Shown here piece by piece: positions 1 through 7,273 of a DNA stretch of 12,517 nucleotides. Under the pieces are notes generated by a model. That model had not been told where the DNA came from, ran no database searches, and saw only the letters and a program-made list of their open reading frames with translations. This DNA is from Victivallales bacterium (lineage in GTDB: Bacteria; Verrucomicrobiota; Lentisphaeria; Oligosphaerales; Oligosphaeraceae): assembly GCA_017964325.1 (NCBI GenBank), contig JAGCSE010000182.1:1-12517 (forward strand). Direction: 5' to 3'. The translations under genes were made by a program, and so were the position numbers. The stretch's first letter is position 1. The number at the start of each line of letters is the position of its first letter.

Positions 1-418
1 GCGAATGGATCACGAGAAAACGCACGTCGCCGACCTTGAACATATAATTGAAATTCTTCATGCCGAACGCCTTCTGCAAGTCTTCGTCCGACTGTTTCTT
101 CATGTCGTGGTTGCCGATCGTGTGTTTCACGGGAAACTTGCTCGCCTTGAAGACATCCACGACTTCCGGCAGTTCCTCCTTGATGCGGCCATCGACGATG
201 TCGCCCAAGTTGCAGACGAAATCAAGCTTCTCCTCTTGGTTGAAACGCTCCAGCGTGGCTTTTATTATGTTCTTTCCTTCACGGTAGTTACGACCGATCT
301 CCGGATCATGGTCCGTATATTGCGGATCCGCCAGCAGGCCGAATCTCACCAATGGTTCCTCTGCATGGGCAATTAATGTCATCAAGCTCAATCCAACCAT
401 AAACAAATGTCTTTTCAT
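1..418 (-). CDS. Secreted calcineurin-like metallophosphoesterase, C-terminal part outside window
   Basis: Only the first 139 residues are present; the gene runs off the left edge. Residues 1-19 form a Sec signal peptide with a hydrophobic core and a likely AHA cleavage site before EEP. The mature start carries the metallophosphoesterase metal motifs in order: ADPQY (D31, with Gln at position 33 in place of the usual His), LGDIVDG (D73) and GNHD (N103, H104). The DPQ form recalls the Mn-dependent ADP-ribose/CDP-alcohol diphosphatase branch of this superfamily, so a periplasmic phosphodiester or pyrophosphate substrate is plausible; the actual substrate cannot be read. The start is supported by an AAGGA ribosome site about eight bases upstream. 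It lies 51 nt downstream of the ceramidase-like gene on the same strand, so co-transcription is likely. The catalytic C-terminal His motifs are not visible. Confidence 0.88.
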   Translation of the reverse strand, partial: MKRHLFMVGLSLMTLIAHAEEPLVRFGLLADPQYTDHDPEIGRNYREGKNIIKATLERFNQEEKLDFVCNLGDIVDGRIKEELPEVVDVFKASKFPVKHTIGNHDMKKQSDEDLQKAFGMKNFNYMFKVGDVRFLVIHS

Positions 419-469
419 TATATTTTCCTTACGGCCTCTCTCCTTATCAATTTTATAATGTCATTATTT

Positions 470-1990
470 TCACTTATTTATATTACCAAACAATTCAGTC
501 AACCGCGTCAGCGTCGCCTCCACCAGCTGCTGGCCGCCGTCTGGCGAGACGGCGTTGCAATAGCGGGATGAACTGTAGCCGCCGCCGTCAACGCCGCGCT
601 GCGTCGCAAGATATCCACAGTCAGGCTCCCAGTCGTTGTCCGCCAACTGCACATTGAACGTCTGCATGAACGGGCTGCGGGCCTGAATGCGATGCATGAA
701 ATCCATGTATAGTTCGAAAGGACTTGTCACGAACGCAATGTCATCGATGGCAATGACATGCAACGTCGTCACAAAGGGTTCCCCACGCTGTGCCAACTCA
801 AAGCGGCGCATGAAATTAAGACTGCGATTGCGTCGTGCAGCAAGAATCGAATCATGGTGGAATTTCTCCCTTGGCGTGCCCGATTTCTGGAAATCCTCCT
901 TCATCATCGATTCGTAGGTGATTTTCTCGTTGTCGTATTCGGCCTGCGTGCCTTGGCGGCGCTCCAAGTTTATCGTCTCCAGGCTGTTCTGCAATTTGAC
1001 ATTCGTGCGGATGTCCTTTTTCGCCCAATCCAGCACTTCATCAAACACCCAACAGATGCGCTCCGCTATGTCCTTCCGCATGTATTCGTCGCGATACGCT
1101 TCTGGCTGCGTCCCGTATTTCAATTGAAAACGACGCACTTGCGCCGCCTTGTAATGCAGAATATGCGGCGACAGGTCGCCTGCGGGGGCGCATTGCGGCA
1201 GGATGTGGATGTCACCGTATTTTTCTTTCAGGCGGACTCTCACATCGTTCCAGTAGTCCCCCGTCAGCTTGCTGATGCTTTCGGAGTTCTGCGACGGGCA
1301 CGGCACGTTCATGACCGCGCCAGTCAACTCGCCGTCCGCATCAAACGTGTACAATAAATTTATGAAATGGTCCGCACCCGCTTCATAATGGCTGAACTGC
1401 GGGTCGTTCGTATTGCCATACATACAAGCGTGACCGTTCACGGCCATGCCGATCTTGCCGCCCTGCCCGGGCCGTTTGGACAAATCGTCGAAATACCACG
1501 TCTTGCGGCTGTAAGACACGACGGCATAACCATATCCCCATGCGACACCGCCTTCCTTGCGCGTATTCCATGCCTCCGCGACGGCTTGCGCCGCCGCTTC
1601 CGCGAACTCCTCCTGTGCCTTTTCGGGAATCATCAGCTTAATGGATGAATCCACTGGGAAATCGACCTCATAACGCGCCATGCCCGTTGTATTTATATCC
1701 GTCGTGCAATGCGTATGCGTCGCGTTCATGACAACCTTTTCCGCATTCACTTCGGGAACCAGTTTTTTGATTTTCTCGCGAATCAGCTTCGACGTGATGT
1801 CTGCGATATGCTCCACATCGCAGGAAATCCACACCATCTGCTCGTCTCCGTTATCTAACGCTAGTGCCGTCACAGTAACGGGATCCAATATTCCTTCGCA
1901 AATGCGCACATGGAACTGCCCATGCATGCAAGTAGGCTCGTTCGTGGAAAATTCCTTCGTGCTCCAACCGATTTTCAATGGTTTGCTCAT
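470..1990 (-). CDS. Neutral/alkaline ceramidase-like hydrolase (cytosolic form)
   Basis: A 506-residue protein with the neutral ceramidase N-terminal fold. NATHTH (89-94) matches the family zinc-binding ATHTHS segment. GDLSPH (271-276) matches the nucleophile hexapeptide GDVSPN, with the catalytic Ser kept at 274. E426 in SPFELY and Y460 in CGYLATQ fit the last two zinc ligands. The second zinc His of known ceramidases appears replaced by Cys at 231 (NVPCPSQ). There is no signal peptide, unlike the secreted ceramidases, so the substrate may be a small amide in the cytosol rather than ceramide. It is shorter than most classical enzymes and lacks an obvious C-terminal Ig-like domain. The start has AGGAG six bases upstream. 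Annotation as a ceramidase-family protein is firm; true ceramidase activity is doubtful. Confidence 0.85.
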   Translation of the reverse strand: MSKPLKIGWSTKEFSTNEPTCMHGQFHVRICEGILDPVTVTALALDNGDEQMVWISCDVEHIADITSKLIREKIKKLVPEVNAEKVVMNATHTHCTTDINTTGMARYEVDFPVDSSIKLMIPEKAQEEFAEAAAQAVAEAWNTRKEGGVAWGYGYAVVSYSRKTWYFDDLSKRPGQGGKIGMAVNGHACMYGNTNDPQFSHYEAGADHFINLLYTFDADGELTGAVMNVPCPSQNSESISKLTGDYWNDVRVRLKEKYGDIHILPQCAPAGDLSPHILHYKAAQVRRFQLKYGTQPEAYRDEYMRKDIAERICWVFDEVLDWAKKDIRTNVKLQNSLETINLERRQGTQAEYDNEKITYESMMKEDFQKSGTPREKFHHDSILAARRNRSLNFMRRFELAQRGEPFVTTLHVIAIDDIAFVTSPFELYMDFMHRIQARSPFMQTFNVQLADNDWEPDCGYLATQRGVDGGGYSSSRYCNAVSPDGGQQLVEATLTRLTELFGNINK

Positions 1991-2007
1991 GAATGGCTCC
2001 TATGGAT

Positions 2008-2019
2008 TGATTTTTCAAT
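2008..2019 (-). promoter_or_regulatory. Candidate operator, dyad motif copy A
   Basis: Read on the minus strand this is ATTGAAAAATCA, followed by AT, giving the dyad ATTGA-AAAA-TCAAT. It lies between the candidate -10 of the ceramidase-like gene and its ribosome site, a position suited to repression. The same 11-base core occurs at 2116-2126 and 11534-11544. The regulator is unknown. Confidence 0.4.
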
Positions 2020-2036
2020 ACGCATGATTTTAATAA

Positions 2037-2064
2037 ACTATATTCTCAAATTCGTGCTTTTCAC
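2037..2064 (-). promoter_or_regulatory. Candidate sigma-70-type promoter for the ceramidase-like operon
   Basis: On the minus strand GTGAAA (2064-2059) and TATAGT (2042-2037) are separated by 16 bases. The -10 matches the consensus at five of six positions and the -35 at four. It would leave an untranslated leader of about 40 bases before the start at 1990. This is sequence matching only. Confidence 0.4.
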
Positions 2065-2114
2065 TTCATTCCACTTAAAATTTCACCTAAAACACTTTTT
2101 TACAGGCATGGAAA

Positions 2115-2126
2115 ATTGAAAAATCA
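2115..2126 (+). promoter_or_regulatory. Candidate operator, dyad motif copy B
   Basis: ATTGAAAAATCA on the plus strand, identical over 12 bases to copy A on the other strand of the same spacer. It overlaps the -35 hexamer of the candidate gat-operon promoter, where a bound repressor would block polymerase. The regulator is unknown. Confidence 0.4.
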
Positions 2127-2143
2127 CCCTTTTCCAATAAAAT
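2116..2143 (+). promoter_or_regulatory. Candidate sigma-70-type promoter for the gat-like operon
   Basis: TTGAAA (2116-2121) and TAAAAT (2138-2143) lie 16 bases apart, each matching the consensus at five of six positions. Transcription would begin near 2150, giving a leader of roughly 43 bases to the ATG at 2193. This also argues against the in-frame ATG at 2148 as the real start, since it would fall at or before the transcript's first base. Confidence 0.5.
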
Positions 2144-2192
2144 TTATATGGAATCCCTTATCACTATCAACAGCCATTTAGAAGAAAAGTCC

Positions 2193-3236
2193 ATGAAAGC
2201 CGCCGTTCTACACGCATCACAAGACATCCGCTATGAAGACTGCCCCACGCCTGAAATCAAGCCAGGCTGTGTGAAAATCCACGTCCGCGCCTGCGGCATC
2301 TGCGGTTCGGACATCCCGCGCGTTCTCGGAGACGCCGCCCATTTCTTCCCGATTGTCCTCGGACATGAATTCTCAGGCGAAGTCGTTGAAATCGCGGATG
2401 ATGTGAAAAACGTCGCCGTCGGTGACCATGTCGTCTGCGCACCGCTCATCCCCTGCTTCGACTGCCCCGACTGCGCCCTCGGCAATTTCTCCCTCTGCAA
2501 ACACTACACGTTCATCGGTTCGCGCATTTTCGGCGGCATGGCTGAATACGTCGTCATTCCCGCACGTAACGCCGTGAAATTCAGCGCTGATCGCAGTTTT
2601 GAAGAAGCCGCGCTTTTAGAGCCCGCCACCGTCGGCTGCCACGGCGTTCTCTGCAACGATTTCAAAGGCGGCGGCACGACGGCCGTCGTAGGCGCAGGAA
2701 CCATCGGCCTCTTCACCGCCCAATGGGCCGCCCTGCTCGGCGCATCCAAAGTCGTTTTCTTCGATGTCGATGACGACCGTCTCCAACTGGCGAAAGACAT
2801 CACGGGATTCGATGGAATCAATACCCGCGCCATCGCTCCAGCGGAAGCAGCCAAACAGTTGACAGGACGTGGTTTCGATTATGTCTTTGGCGCGTCCGGC
2901 GCCTGTCCTAGCTACATCAACTGCCTTGAACTCGCCGCCAACCACGCCCACGTCTGCTTCGTCGGAACTCCCACGGGGCCAGTGACTTTCACCGCCGCCC
3001 AATGGGAAATGATCAACCGTCGCGAACTGCGTGTCACAGGCTCTTGGATGAGTTTCTCCGCTCCATTCCCCGGCAGGGAATGGACGATGTGCGCTGAATA
3101 TCTCGGCAATGGCCGCCTCAAATGCGACCGCCGCATGATCCACAGGCTCTTCCCGCTTTCGCAGTGCAAAGAGGCGTTTGACTGTTACCGTAATCCCGCC
3201 TCCGTCAAAGGCCGCATCATGCTGGTGAATCCATGA
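2193..3236 (+). CDS. gatD: Zinc-dependent galactitol-1-phosphate 5-dehydrogenase-like enzyme
   Basis: A 347-residue medium-chain dehydrogenase/reductase. It probably oxidises a hexitol phosphate (in GatD, galactitol 1-phosphate to tagatose 6-phosphate) with NAD. Catalytic zinc residues are C37 (in CGSD), H58-E59 (GHEF) and E143 (LEPATVG). Structural zinc cysteines are C88, C91, C94 and C102. The Rossmann motif GAGTIG is at 167-172, with D191 ending the second strand, which favours NAD. Stretches such as FIGSR, GHEFSG and GSWM followed by PGREW closely recall E. coli GatD. The ATG at 2193 was chosen over 2148 because MKAAVL is the usual family N-terminus and the longer form would begin at the predicted transcription start. 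Its stop overlaps the next start by four bases (ATGA), so it is translationally coupled to the kinase. Sorbitol/iditol dehydrogenase activity is the main alternative. Confidence 0.82.
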   Translation: MKAAVLHASQDIRYEDCPTPEIKPGCVKIHVRACGICGSDIPRVLGDAAHFFPIVLGHEFSGEVVEIADDVKNVAVGDHVVCAPLIPCFDCPDCALGNFSLCKHYTFIGSRIFGGMAEYVVIPARNAVKFSADRSFEEAALLEPATVGCHGVLCNDFKGGGTTAVVGAGTIGLFTAQWAALLGASKVVFFDVDDDRLQLAKDITGFDGINTRAIAPAEAAKQLTGRGFDYVFGASGACPSYINCLELAANHAHVCFVGTPTGPVTFTAAQWEMINRRELRVTGSWMSFSAPFPGREWTMCAEYLGNGRLKCDRRMIHRLFPLSQCKEAFDCYRNPASVKGRIMLVNP

Positions 3237-4156
3237 TTACGTGTTTTACACTCAACTTGTCCATCGACCGCCGCTACGTCGTTGAAAACGCCCGCATGGG
3301 TGCCGTCAACCGCGTGAAGGAATGCGCCGCCACCGCTGGCGGAAAAGGCTTGAACGTAACGCGTTCCGTCCATGTTCTTGGCGAAGATGTTGTCGCAGGT
3401 GGCATCGCTGGCGGCGATCTCGGCAATTTTATCGAACATGCTTTGGACAAGGAAGGCATCCGCCACCATTTCACCCACGTCGCAGGCGAAAGTCGTTGCT
3501 GCATCAATATTTTCGACACCGCCACCGGAACCCAGACGGAATATCTGGAGCCTGGGCAGCAAGTCACAACGGACGAATACAACGCCTTTCTGAAGGATTT
3601 TGACGAACTATGCGCTAAAAGCGATGTCATCACCATGTCCGGCAGCCTGCCGAAAGGACTCCCTATCGATACGTATGCAACTCTAATCCAGCGTGTTCCG
3701 TCAAAACGCATCTTTTTGGACGTCAGCGGCGCGGCGCTCGTCAACGCCCTGCCCGCGCATCCATTCTATATCAAACCAAATGAAAACGAACTGGCGGCCA
3801 TCGTCGGCCATCCATTGGAAAATGACGAGGCTTTGAAGACTGCCACCAAGCGGCTTCATGACGGCGGTGTTGAATGCGTCACCGTCTCACTTGGAGCCCG
3901 TGGCGCGATGCTCTGTTGCGCCGACGGCTTCTTCATGGCTTCGCCACCGCCCATAAAGACCGTCAATACCGTCGGTTGCGGCGATTCCTTCACTGGCTCG
4001 TTCGCCGTCGCCATCAAACGCGGCATGACGCCGCCCGAAGCCCTCCGCTTCGCCGTCGGCGTCTCCGCCGCCAGCGCGATGAGCCCAGGCACGGGCGAAC
4101 TCCATCTGGAAAACGTCGTCGCCATAAAGGACAAGATTTCATTACAATCCATATAA
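3233..4156 (+). CDS. PfkB-family phosphosugar kinase (tagatose-6-phosphate / 1-phosphofructokinase type)
   Basis: A 307-residue ribokinase-fold kinase that starts inside the gatD-like stop codon. Visible motifs are the substrate-binding GGKGLN (36-41), GSLPKG (137-142), KPNENE (181-186) and the catalytic NTVGCGDSF, whose D251 is the general base; the usual GAGD is GCGD here. Overall order and length match the LacC/FruK branch, which phosphorylates ketose phosphates to 1,6-bisphosphates. Lying between a GatD-like dehydrogenase and a GatY-like aldolase, its most natural job is to make tagatose or fructose 1,6-bisphosphate from the dehydrogenase product. Sequence alone does not separate 6-phosphate from 1-phosphate specificity, so no symbol is given. 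Confidence 0.85.
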   Translation: MITCFTLNLSIDRRYVVENARMGAVNRVKECAATAGGKGLNVTRSVHVLGEDVVAGGIAGGDLGNFIEHALDKEGIRHHFTHVAGESRCCINIFDTATGTQTEYLEPGQQVTTDEYNAFLKDFDELCAKSDVITMSGSLPKGLPIDTYATLIQRVPSKRIFLDVSGAALVNALPAHPFYIKPNENELAAIVGHPLENDEALKTATKRLHDGGVECVTVSLGARGAMLCCADGFFMASPPPIKTVNTVGCGDSFTGSFAVAIKRGMTPPEALRFAVGVSAASAMSPGTGELHLENVVAIKDKISLQSI

Positions 4157-4180
4157 TATTGCAAACAAAGGAACAAGACA

Positions 4181-5023
4181 ATGCTCGTCACTTCTGAACA
4201 ACTGCTCCTTGACGCCCAGAAAGGGCACTACGCCGTCGGAGCCTTCAATGCCGAAAACATGGAAATGGTCATGGCCATCATCGCCGCCGCCGTGGAGATG
4301 AAATCACCTGTCATCATCCAGACGACACCCTCCACGTTAAAATACGCAACTGTCGATATGTACCGCGCCATGGTCAACGCCGAAGCCGCGAAAGCTCCCA
4401 TACCCGTCGTCATGCATCTCGACCATGGCAACAGCTTCGAATTGGCGGAAAAAGCCCTAAAGGCGGGTTATTCATCCATCATGATCGACGGTTCGCATGA
4501 AATCTTCGAAGACAACATTGCCGTCACAAAGCGCGTCGTCGCAATTGCGAAGCCCATGGGCATCCCCGTGGAGGCGGAGCTCGGCAAAGTCGGCGGAAAG
4601 GAAGACGATCTGGTGGGCGTCGGCGGCTGCACCATTCCGTCTGAAGCGGCGGAATTTGCGGAACGCACGGGAATCCAATCGCTTGCGGTCGCCATCGGTA
4701 CAGCTCACGGCGTCTATAAAATCGAACCGAAACTGGATGTCGAACGTCTGAAGGAAATCCGTAAAGTCGTTGACATTCCGCTGGTTCTGCATGGAGCTTC
4801 GGGCTTGTCGGACGAAGCCGTCCAGACCTGCATTGCCGAAGGCATCTGCAAGGTCAATTTTGCGACAGAACTGCGCATCGCCTACACGAAAGGCGTCCGC
4901 GAATTTCTTGCCGCTGATCCAGACGCGTTCGACCCGAAAAAATACGGCACGCTGGGCATGGCGAACGTCAAAGCACTCGTCGCCAACAAGATGCAGGTCT
5001 GCGGCTGTGCGGGAAAAGCATAA
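4181..5023 (+). CDS. gatY: Class II tagatose/fructose-bisphosphate aldolase, GatY-like
   Basis: A 280-residue zinc aldolase cleaving a ketose 1,6-bisphosphate to dihydroxyacetone phosphate and glyceraldehyde 3-phosphate. HLDHG holds the catalytic D81 and zinc ligand H82; further zinc ligands are H176 (GTAHGVY) and H204 (LHGASG). VEAELG (130-135), KVNFATEL (224-231) and the C-terminal CGCAGKA resemble E. coli GatY/KbaY closely, and the length is near the usual 284. The start has AAAGGA upstream at suitable spacing, 24 bases after the kinase stop. E. coli GatY needs the helper GatZ for stability; no GatZ is in this window, so the enzyme may act alone or be closer to a fructose-bisphosphate aldolase in practice. 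The class II aldolase family is certain; the preferred stereoisomer is not. Confidence 0.87.
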   Translation: MLVTSEQLLLDAQKGHYAVGAFNAENMEMVMAIIAAAVEMKSPVIIQTTPSTLKYATVDMYRAMVNAEAAKAPIPVVMHLDHGNSFELAEKALKAGYSSIMIDGSHEIFEDNIAVTKRVVAIAKPMGIPVEAELGKVGGKEDDLVGVGGCTIPSEAAEFAERTGIQSLAVAIGTAHGVYKIEPKLDVERLKEIRKVVDIPLVLHGASGLSDEAVQTCIAEGICKVNFATELRIAYTKGVREFLAADPDAFDPKKYGTLGMANVKALVANKMQVCGCAGKA

Positions 5024-5025
5024 AG

Positions 5026-5055
5026 TTAATGATTAATGATTAATGATTAATCATT
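5026..5055. repeat. TTAATGA tandem repeat ending in a palindrome
   Basis: Three exact copies of TTAATGA (5026-5046) are followed by TTAATCATT, creating the perfect 14-base palindrome AATGATTAATCATT at 5042-5055. It begins two bases after the aldolase stop codon, inside the operon. Confidence 0.85.
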
Positions 5056-5078
5056 CTATGACTCTGCATAAAAACGAC

Positions 5079-5102
5079 CTCTGCGTCTCTGCATCTCTGC
5101 GT
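5079..5102. repeat. CTCTGCRT eight-base tandem repeat
   Basis: Three consecutive eight-base units, CTCTGCGT, CTCTGCAT and CTCTGCGT, with a further lone CTCTGCAT at 5062-5069. It lies between the aldolase and the second kinase and does not look coding. It may be a fragment of a dispersed intergenic repeat, which cannot be judged from one window. Confidence 0.8.
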
Positions 5103-5125
5103 TAAAAAAGAAAAATATAAAAATC

Positions 5126-6073
5126 ATGATTACCACCCTTACCCCCAATCCATGCATCGACAAGACTGTCGCCGTCGAAAAATTCGACATCTACAAGATG
5201 AACCGCGTCCGTGTGCTTCGCACAGATGCCTGCGGCAAAGGCATTAACGTCTCCTTGGCGTTGAACGGCCTTGGTGTCGAAACCATGACCATCGGCTTCG
5301 ATTTTACAGACGGCCATGCTTCACCGCTCAAGCAGTCCATGGCCACCCATGGTATTCCATACGAATTCATCGACGTACCCGGCCAGCTGCGCGTCTGCAC
5401 AAAGATTTTCGATGAAAGCCTCAAGCATACCATCGAAGTCAATGAATACGGCGCACCCGTCTCGCCTGAAGCAGGCGAAAAACTGCTCCGCCTTGTCGTC
5501 GATGTTGCGAAGAAAAGCGATTTCATCACGCTCTCCGGCAGCCTGCCGAAAGGATTGGACAGCGATTTCTATTTCCGTTGTGCCCAAGCCGTCAAACAGG
5601 AAGCACCAAATTGCAAAGTAGTCGTCGATGCGGAAAAGCAATTGCTGCTGAAAGCCTTGGAAGCTTCGCCCTTCTTCATCAAGCCGAACATCCATGAATT
5701 CCAAGGCACGTTCAACTGCCAGATCAACAATATTGAAGAGCTTGACAAAGCCGCGCAGGATATCATCCGCAAATATGGCCTCGGCCTCATCTGCATCTCC
5801 ATGGGGGCCGATGGTGCCTATATTGGAAATCTCGACGGCGCATATACTTGCAATGCCGTCAAAGTCGATGTCCGCTCCATACAAGGCGCTGGCGATTCAA
5901 TGGTCGCCGGCATTTGCACGGCCGTGCAGCGTGGCCTCCCCCTGCCGGACATCCTCCGCTACGGCGTCACCGCCTCCGGAGCCTCCATCTCCCGTGAAGG
6001 CTCGCAGATGTGCACGCTCGCGGATTTCCAAGCACTTCTCTCACAGGATATCAATATTCGCAACATTCGTTGA
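5126..6073 (+). CDS. Second PfkB-family phosphosugar kinase (1-phosphofructokinase-like)
   Basis: A 315-residue ribokinase-fold kinase, clearly different from the one at 3233. It opens with the typical TLTPNPCIDKT, then CGKGIN (36-41, with Cys replacing the first Gly of GGKG), GSLPKG (138-143), KPNIHE (186-191) and GAGDSMVAG with catalytic base D257. The family phosphorylates fructose 1-phosphate, tagatose 6-phosphate or related ketose phosphates. It is separated from the aldolase gene by a 102-base repeat-rich spacer and has no clear Shine-Dalgarno, only an A-rich leader, so translation may be weak or use another signal. The start is fixed by the canonical N-terminal strand. Two kinases in one operon suggest either two different substrates or two successive phosphorylations; the sequence cannot decide. 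Confidence 0.83.
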   Translation: MITTLTPNPCIDKTVAVEKFDIYKMNRVRVLRTDACGKGINVSLALNGLGVETMTIGFDFTDGHASPLKQSMATHGIPYEFIDVPGQLRVCTKIFDESLKHTIEVNEYGAPVSPEAGEKLLRLVVDVAKKSDFITLSGSLPKGLDSDFYFRCAQAVKQEAPNCKVVVDAEKQLLLKALEASPFFIKPNIHEFQGTFNCQINNIEELDKAAQDIIRKYGLGLICISMGADGAYIGNLDGAYTCNAVKVDVRSIQGAGDSMVAGICTAVQRGLPLPDILRYGVTASGASISREGSQMCTLADFQALLSQDINIRNIR

Positions 6074-6118
6074 TTTCGTAACTTAATCACCACAACCACT
6101 GGAAAAGAGAGGCAGACA

Positions 6119-7258
6119 ATGGATTATCTGGGCCAGAACATCAAAAAGCTCGGCTTCGGACTCATGCGGTTGCCGAAGCAGAATGATGTCATCGATGTCG
6201 AACAAGTCAAGGCGATGGTCGATCGCTTTCTCGCGGCAGGATTCACCTATTTCGACACGGCATGGGCATACGCGGGCAGCGAAGACGCCATCCGCCAGGC
6301 ACTTGTGGAACGCTATCCGCGCGAAAGCTTCCAGCTCGCCACAAAACTCGCCGCATGGATCAAATGCAACACGGCGGAAGAGGCCAAGACGCAGTTGGAA
6401 ACATCGCTCAAAAAGACAGGAGCAGGCTATTTCGATTTCTATCTGCTGCATAATCTAGGCGAAGACCGCACGCATTTCTTCGACGATTTCGGCCTTTGGG
6501 ACTGGATTCAGACCAAGAAAGCGGAAGGCGTTCTCAAGCATGTCGGCTTCTCTTTCCATTCCACGGCGGACGAACTGGAGAAGCTTCTGAACGCTCATCC
6601 GGAAATGGAATTCGTACAATTGCAAATCAATTACGCAGACTGGGACAACCACGCCATCCAGTCCAGACGTTGCTACGAAGTCGCCCGCGCCCATGGGAAG
6701 CCAGTCGTCATCATGGAGCCTGTGAAAGGAGGCATGCTTGCCCATCCGCCTAAAGAAGTACAGGAGCTTTTCAAACAAGTGGAGCCAGATTCGTCGGCCG
6801 CGTCATGGGCCATCCGTTTTGCCGCGAATCTCGAAGGTGTCATCACCGTCCTTTCAGGCATGAGCTGCATCGCCCAGATGGAGGACAACCTCTCCTATAT
6901 GAAAGATTTTAAAGGATTGGGCTGCACGCAGATGGAAACGTTGCGAAAAGCGCAGGAAATCATCCGGAACTACCCTGTCGTCCCCTGCACGACCTGTGAT
7001 TACTGCGCAAAAGTCTGTCCGAAAAACATCGGTATTTCAGGCTCCTTCACGGCCATGAACAATCTGACGCTTTACGGCGATAAAGCCGCAGCCATCGGAC
7101 AGGAAAACTGGCTCGTCAAGTATCATGGAAAAAACCATGCGACGGATTGCATACAATGCGGAAAATGCGAAAAAGTCTGCCCGCAGCATATCGCCATCCG
7201 TGAAGAACTGAAGAAAGTCGTCAAGGCGTTGGATTTGAATCAAAAGAAAGCAGAATAA
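6119..7258 (+). CDS. Aldo/keto reductase with C-terminal ferredoxin-type 4Fe-4S domain
   Basis: A 379-residue fusion of an aldo/keto reductase barrel with a bacterial ferredoxin-like tail. The barrel keeps the catalytic tetrad: D46 and Y51 (FDTAWAY), K76 (ATKL) and H111 (LLHN). The tail has two CxxCxxCxxxC sets, C290/C293/C296/C300 and C344/C347/C350/C354, enough for two 4Fe-4S clusters. Such proteins are common in anaerobes and are thought to pass electrons between a carbonyl substrate and a low-potential carrier, but few have known substrates. The start is supported by an AGAGAGG ribosome site six bases upstream, 45 bases after the second kinase. As part of the sugar operon it may reduce or oxidise an aldehyde or ketose intermediate; this is inference. 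No signal peptide, so cytosolic. Confidence 0.9.
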   Translation: MDYLGQNIKKLGFGLMRLPKQNDVIDVEQVKAMVDRFLAAGFTYFDTAWAYAGSEDAIRQALVERYPRESFQLATKLAAWIKCNTAEEAKTQLETSLKKTGAGYFDFYLLHNLGEDRTHFFDDFGLWDWIQTKKAEGVLKHVGFSFHSTADELEKLLNAHPEMEFVQLQINYADWDNHAIQSRRCYEVARAHGKPVVIMEPVKGGMLAHPPKEVQELFKQVEPDSSAASWAIRFAANLEGVITVLSGMSCIAQMEDNLSYMKDFKGLGCTQMETLRKAQEIIRNYPVVPCTTCDYCAKVCPKNIGISGSFTAMNNLTLYGDKAAAIGQENWLVKYHGKNHATDCIQCGKCEKVCPQHIAIREELKKVVKALDLNQKKAE

Positions 7259-7273
7259 TCATAAAGACTTGCC

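Noticed and set aside
2008..2126. FNR-type box reading of the TTGA/TCAA dyads
   Set aside because: FNR sites have TTGAT-N4-ATCAA, that is six bases between TTGA and TCAA. Here the gap is four, so FNR is not supported.
2148..2192. In-frame ATG at 2148 giving a 15-residue longer GatD-like protein
   Set aside because: It falls at or before the predicted transcription start, lacks a ribosome site, and the extra residues match nothing in the family, whose N-terminus begins MKxxV.
5026..5102. CRISPR-like array
   Set aside because: Units of 7 and 8 bases are directly adjacent with no spacers, and no cas gene is present.
5321..5884. Long open frame (187 codons) antisense to the second kinase, and similar ones at 758-1357 (plus) and 2616-3143 (minus)
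   Set aside because: They lie wholly inside well-supported genes on the other strand, show no domain motifs and have low-complexity composition typical of shadow frames.
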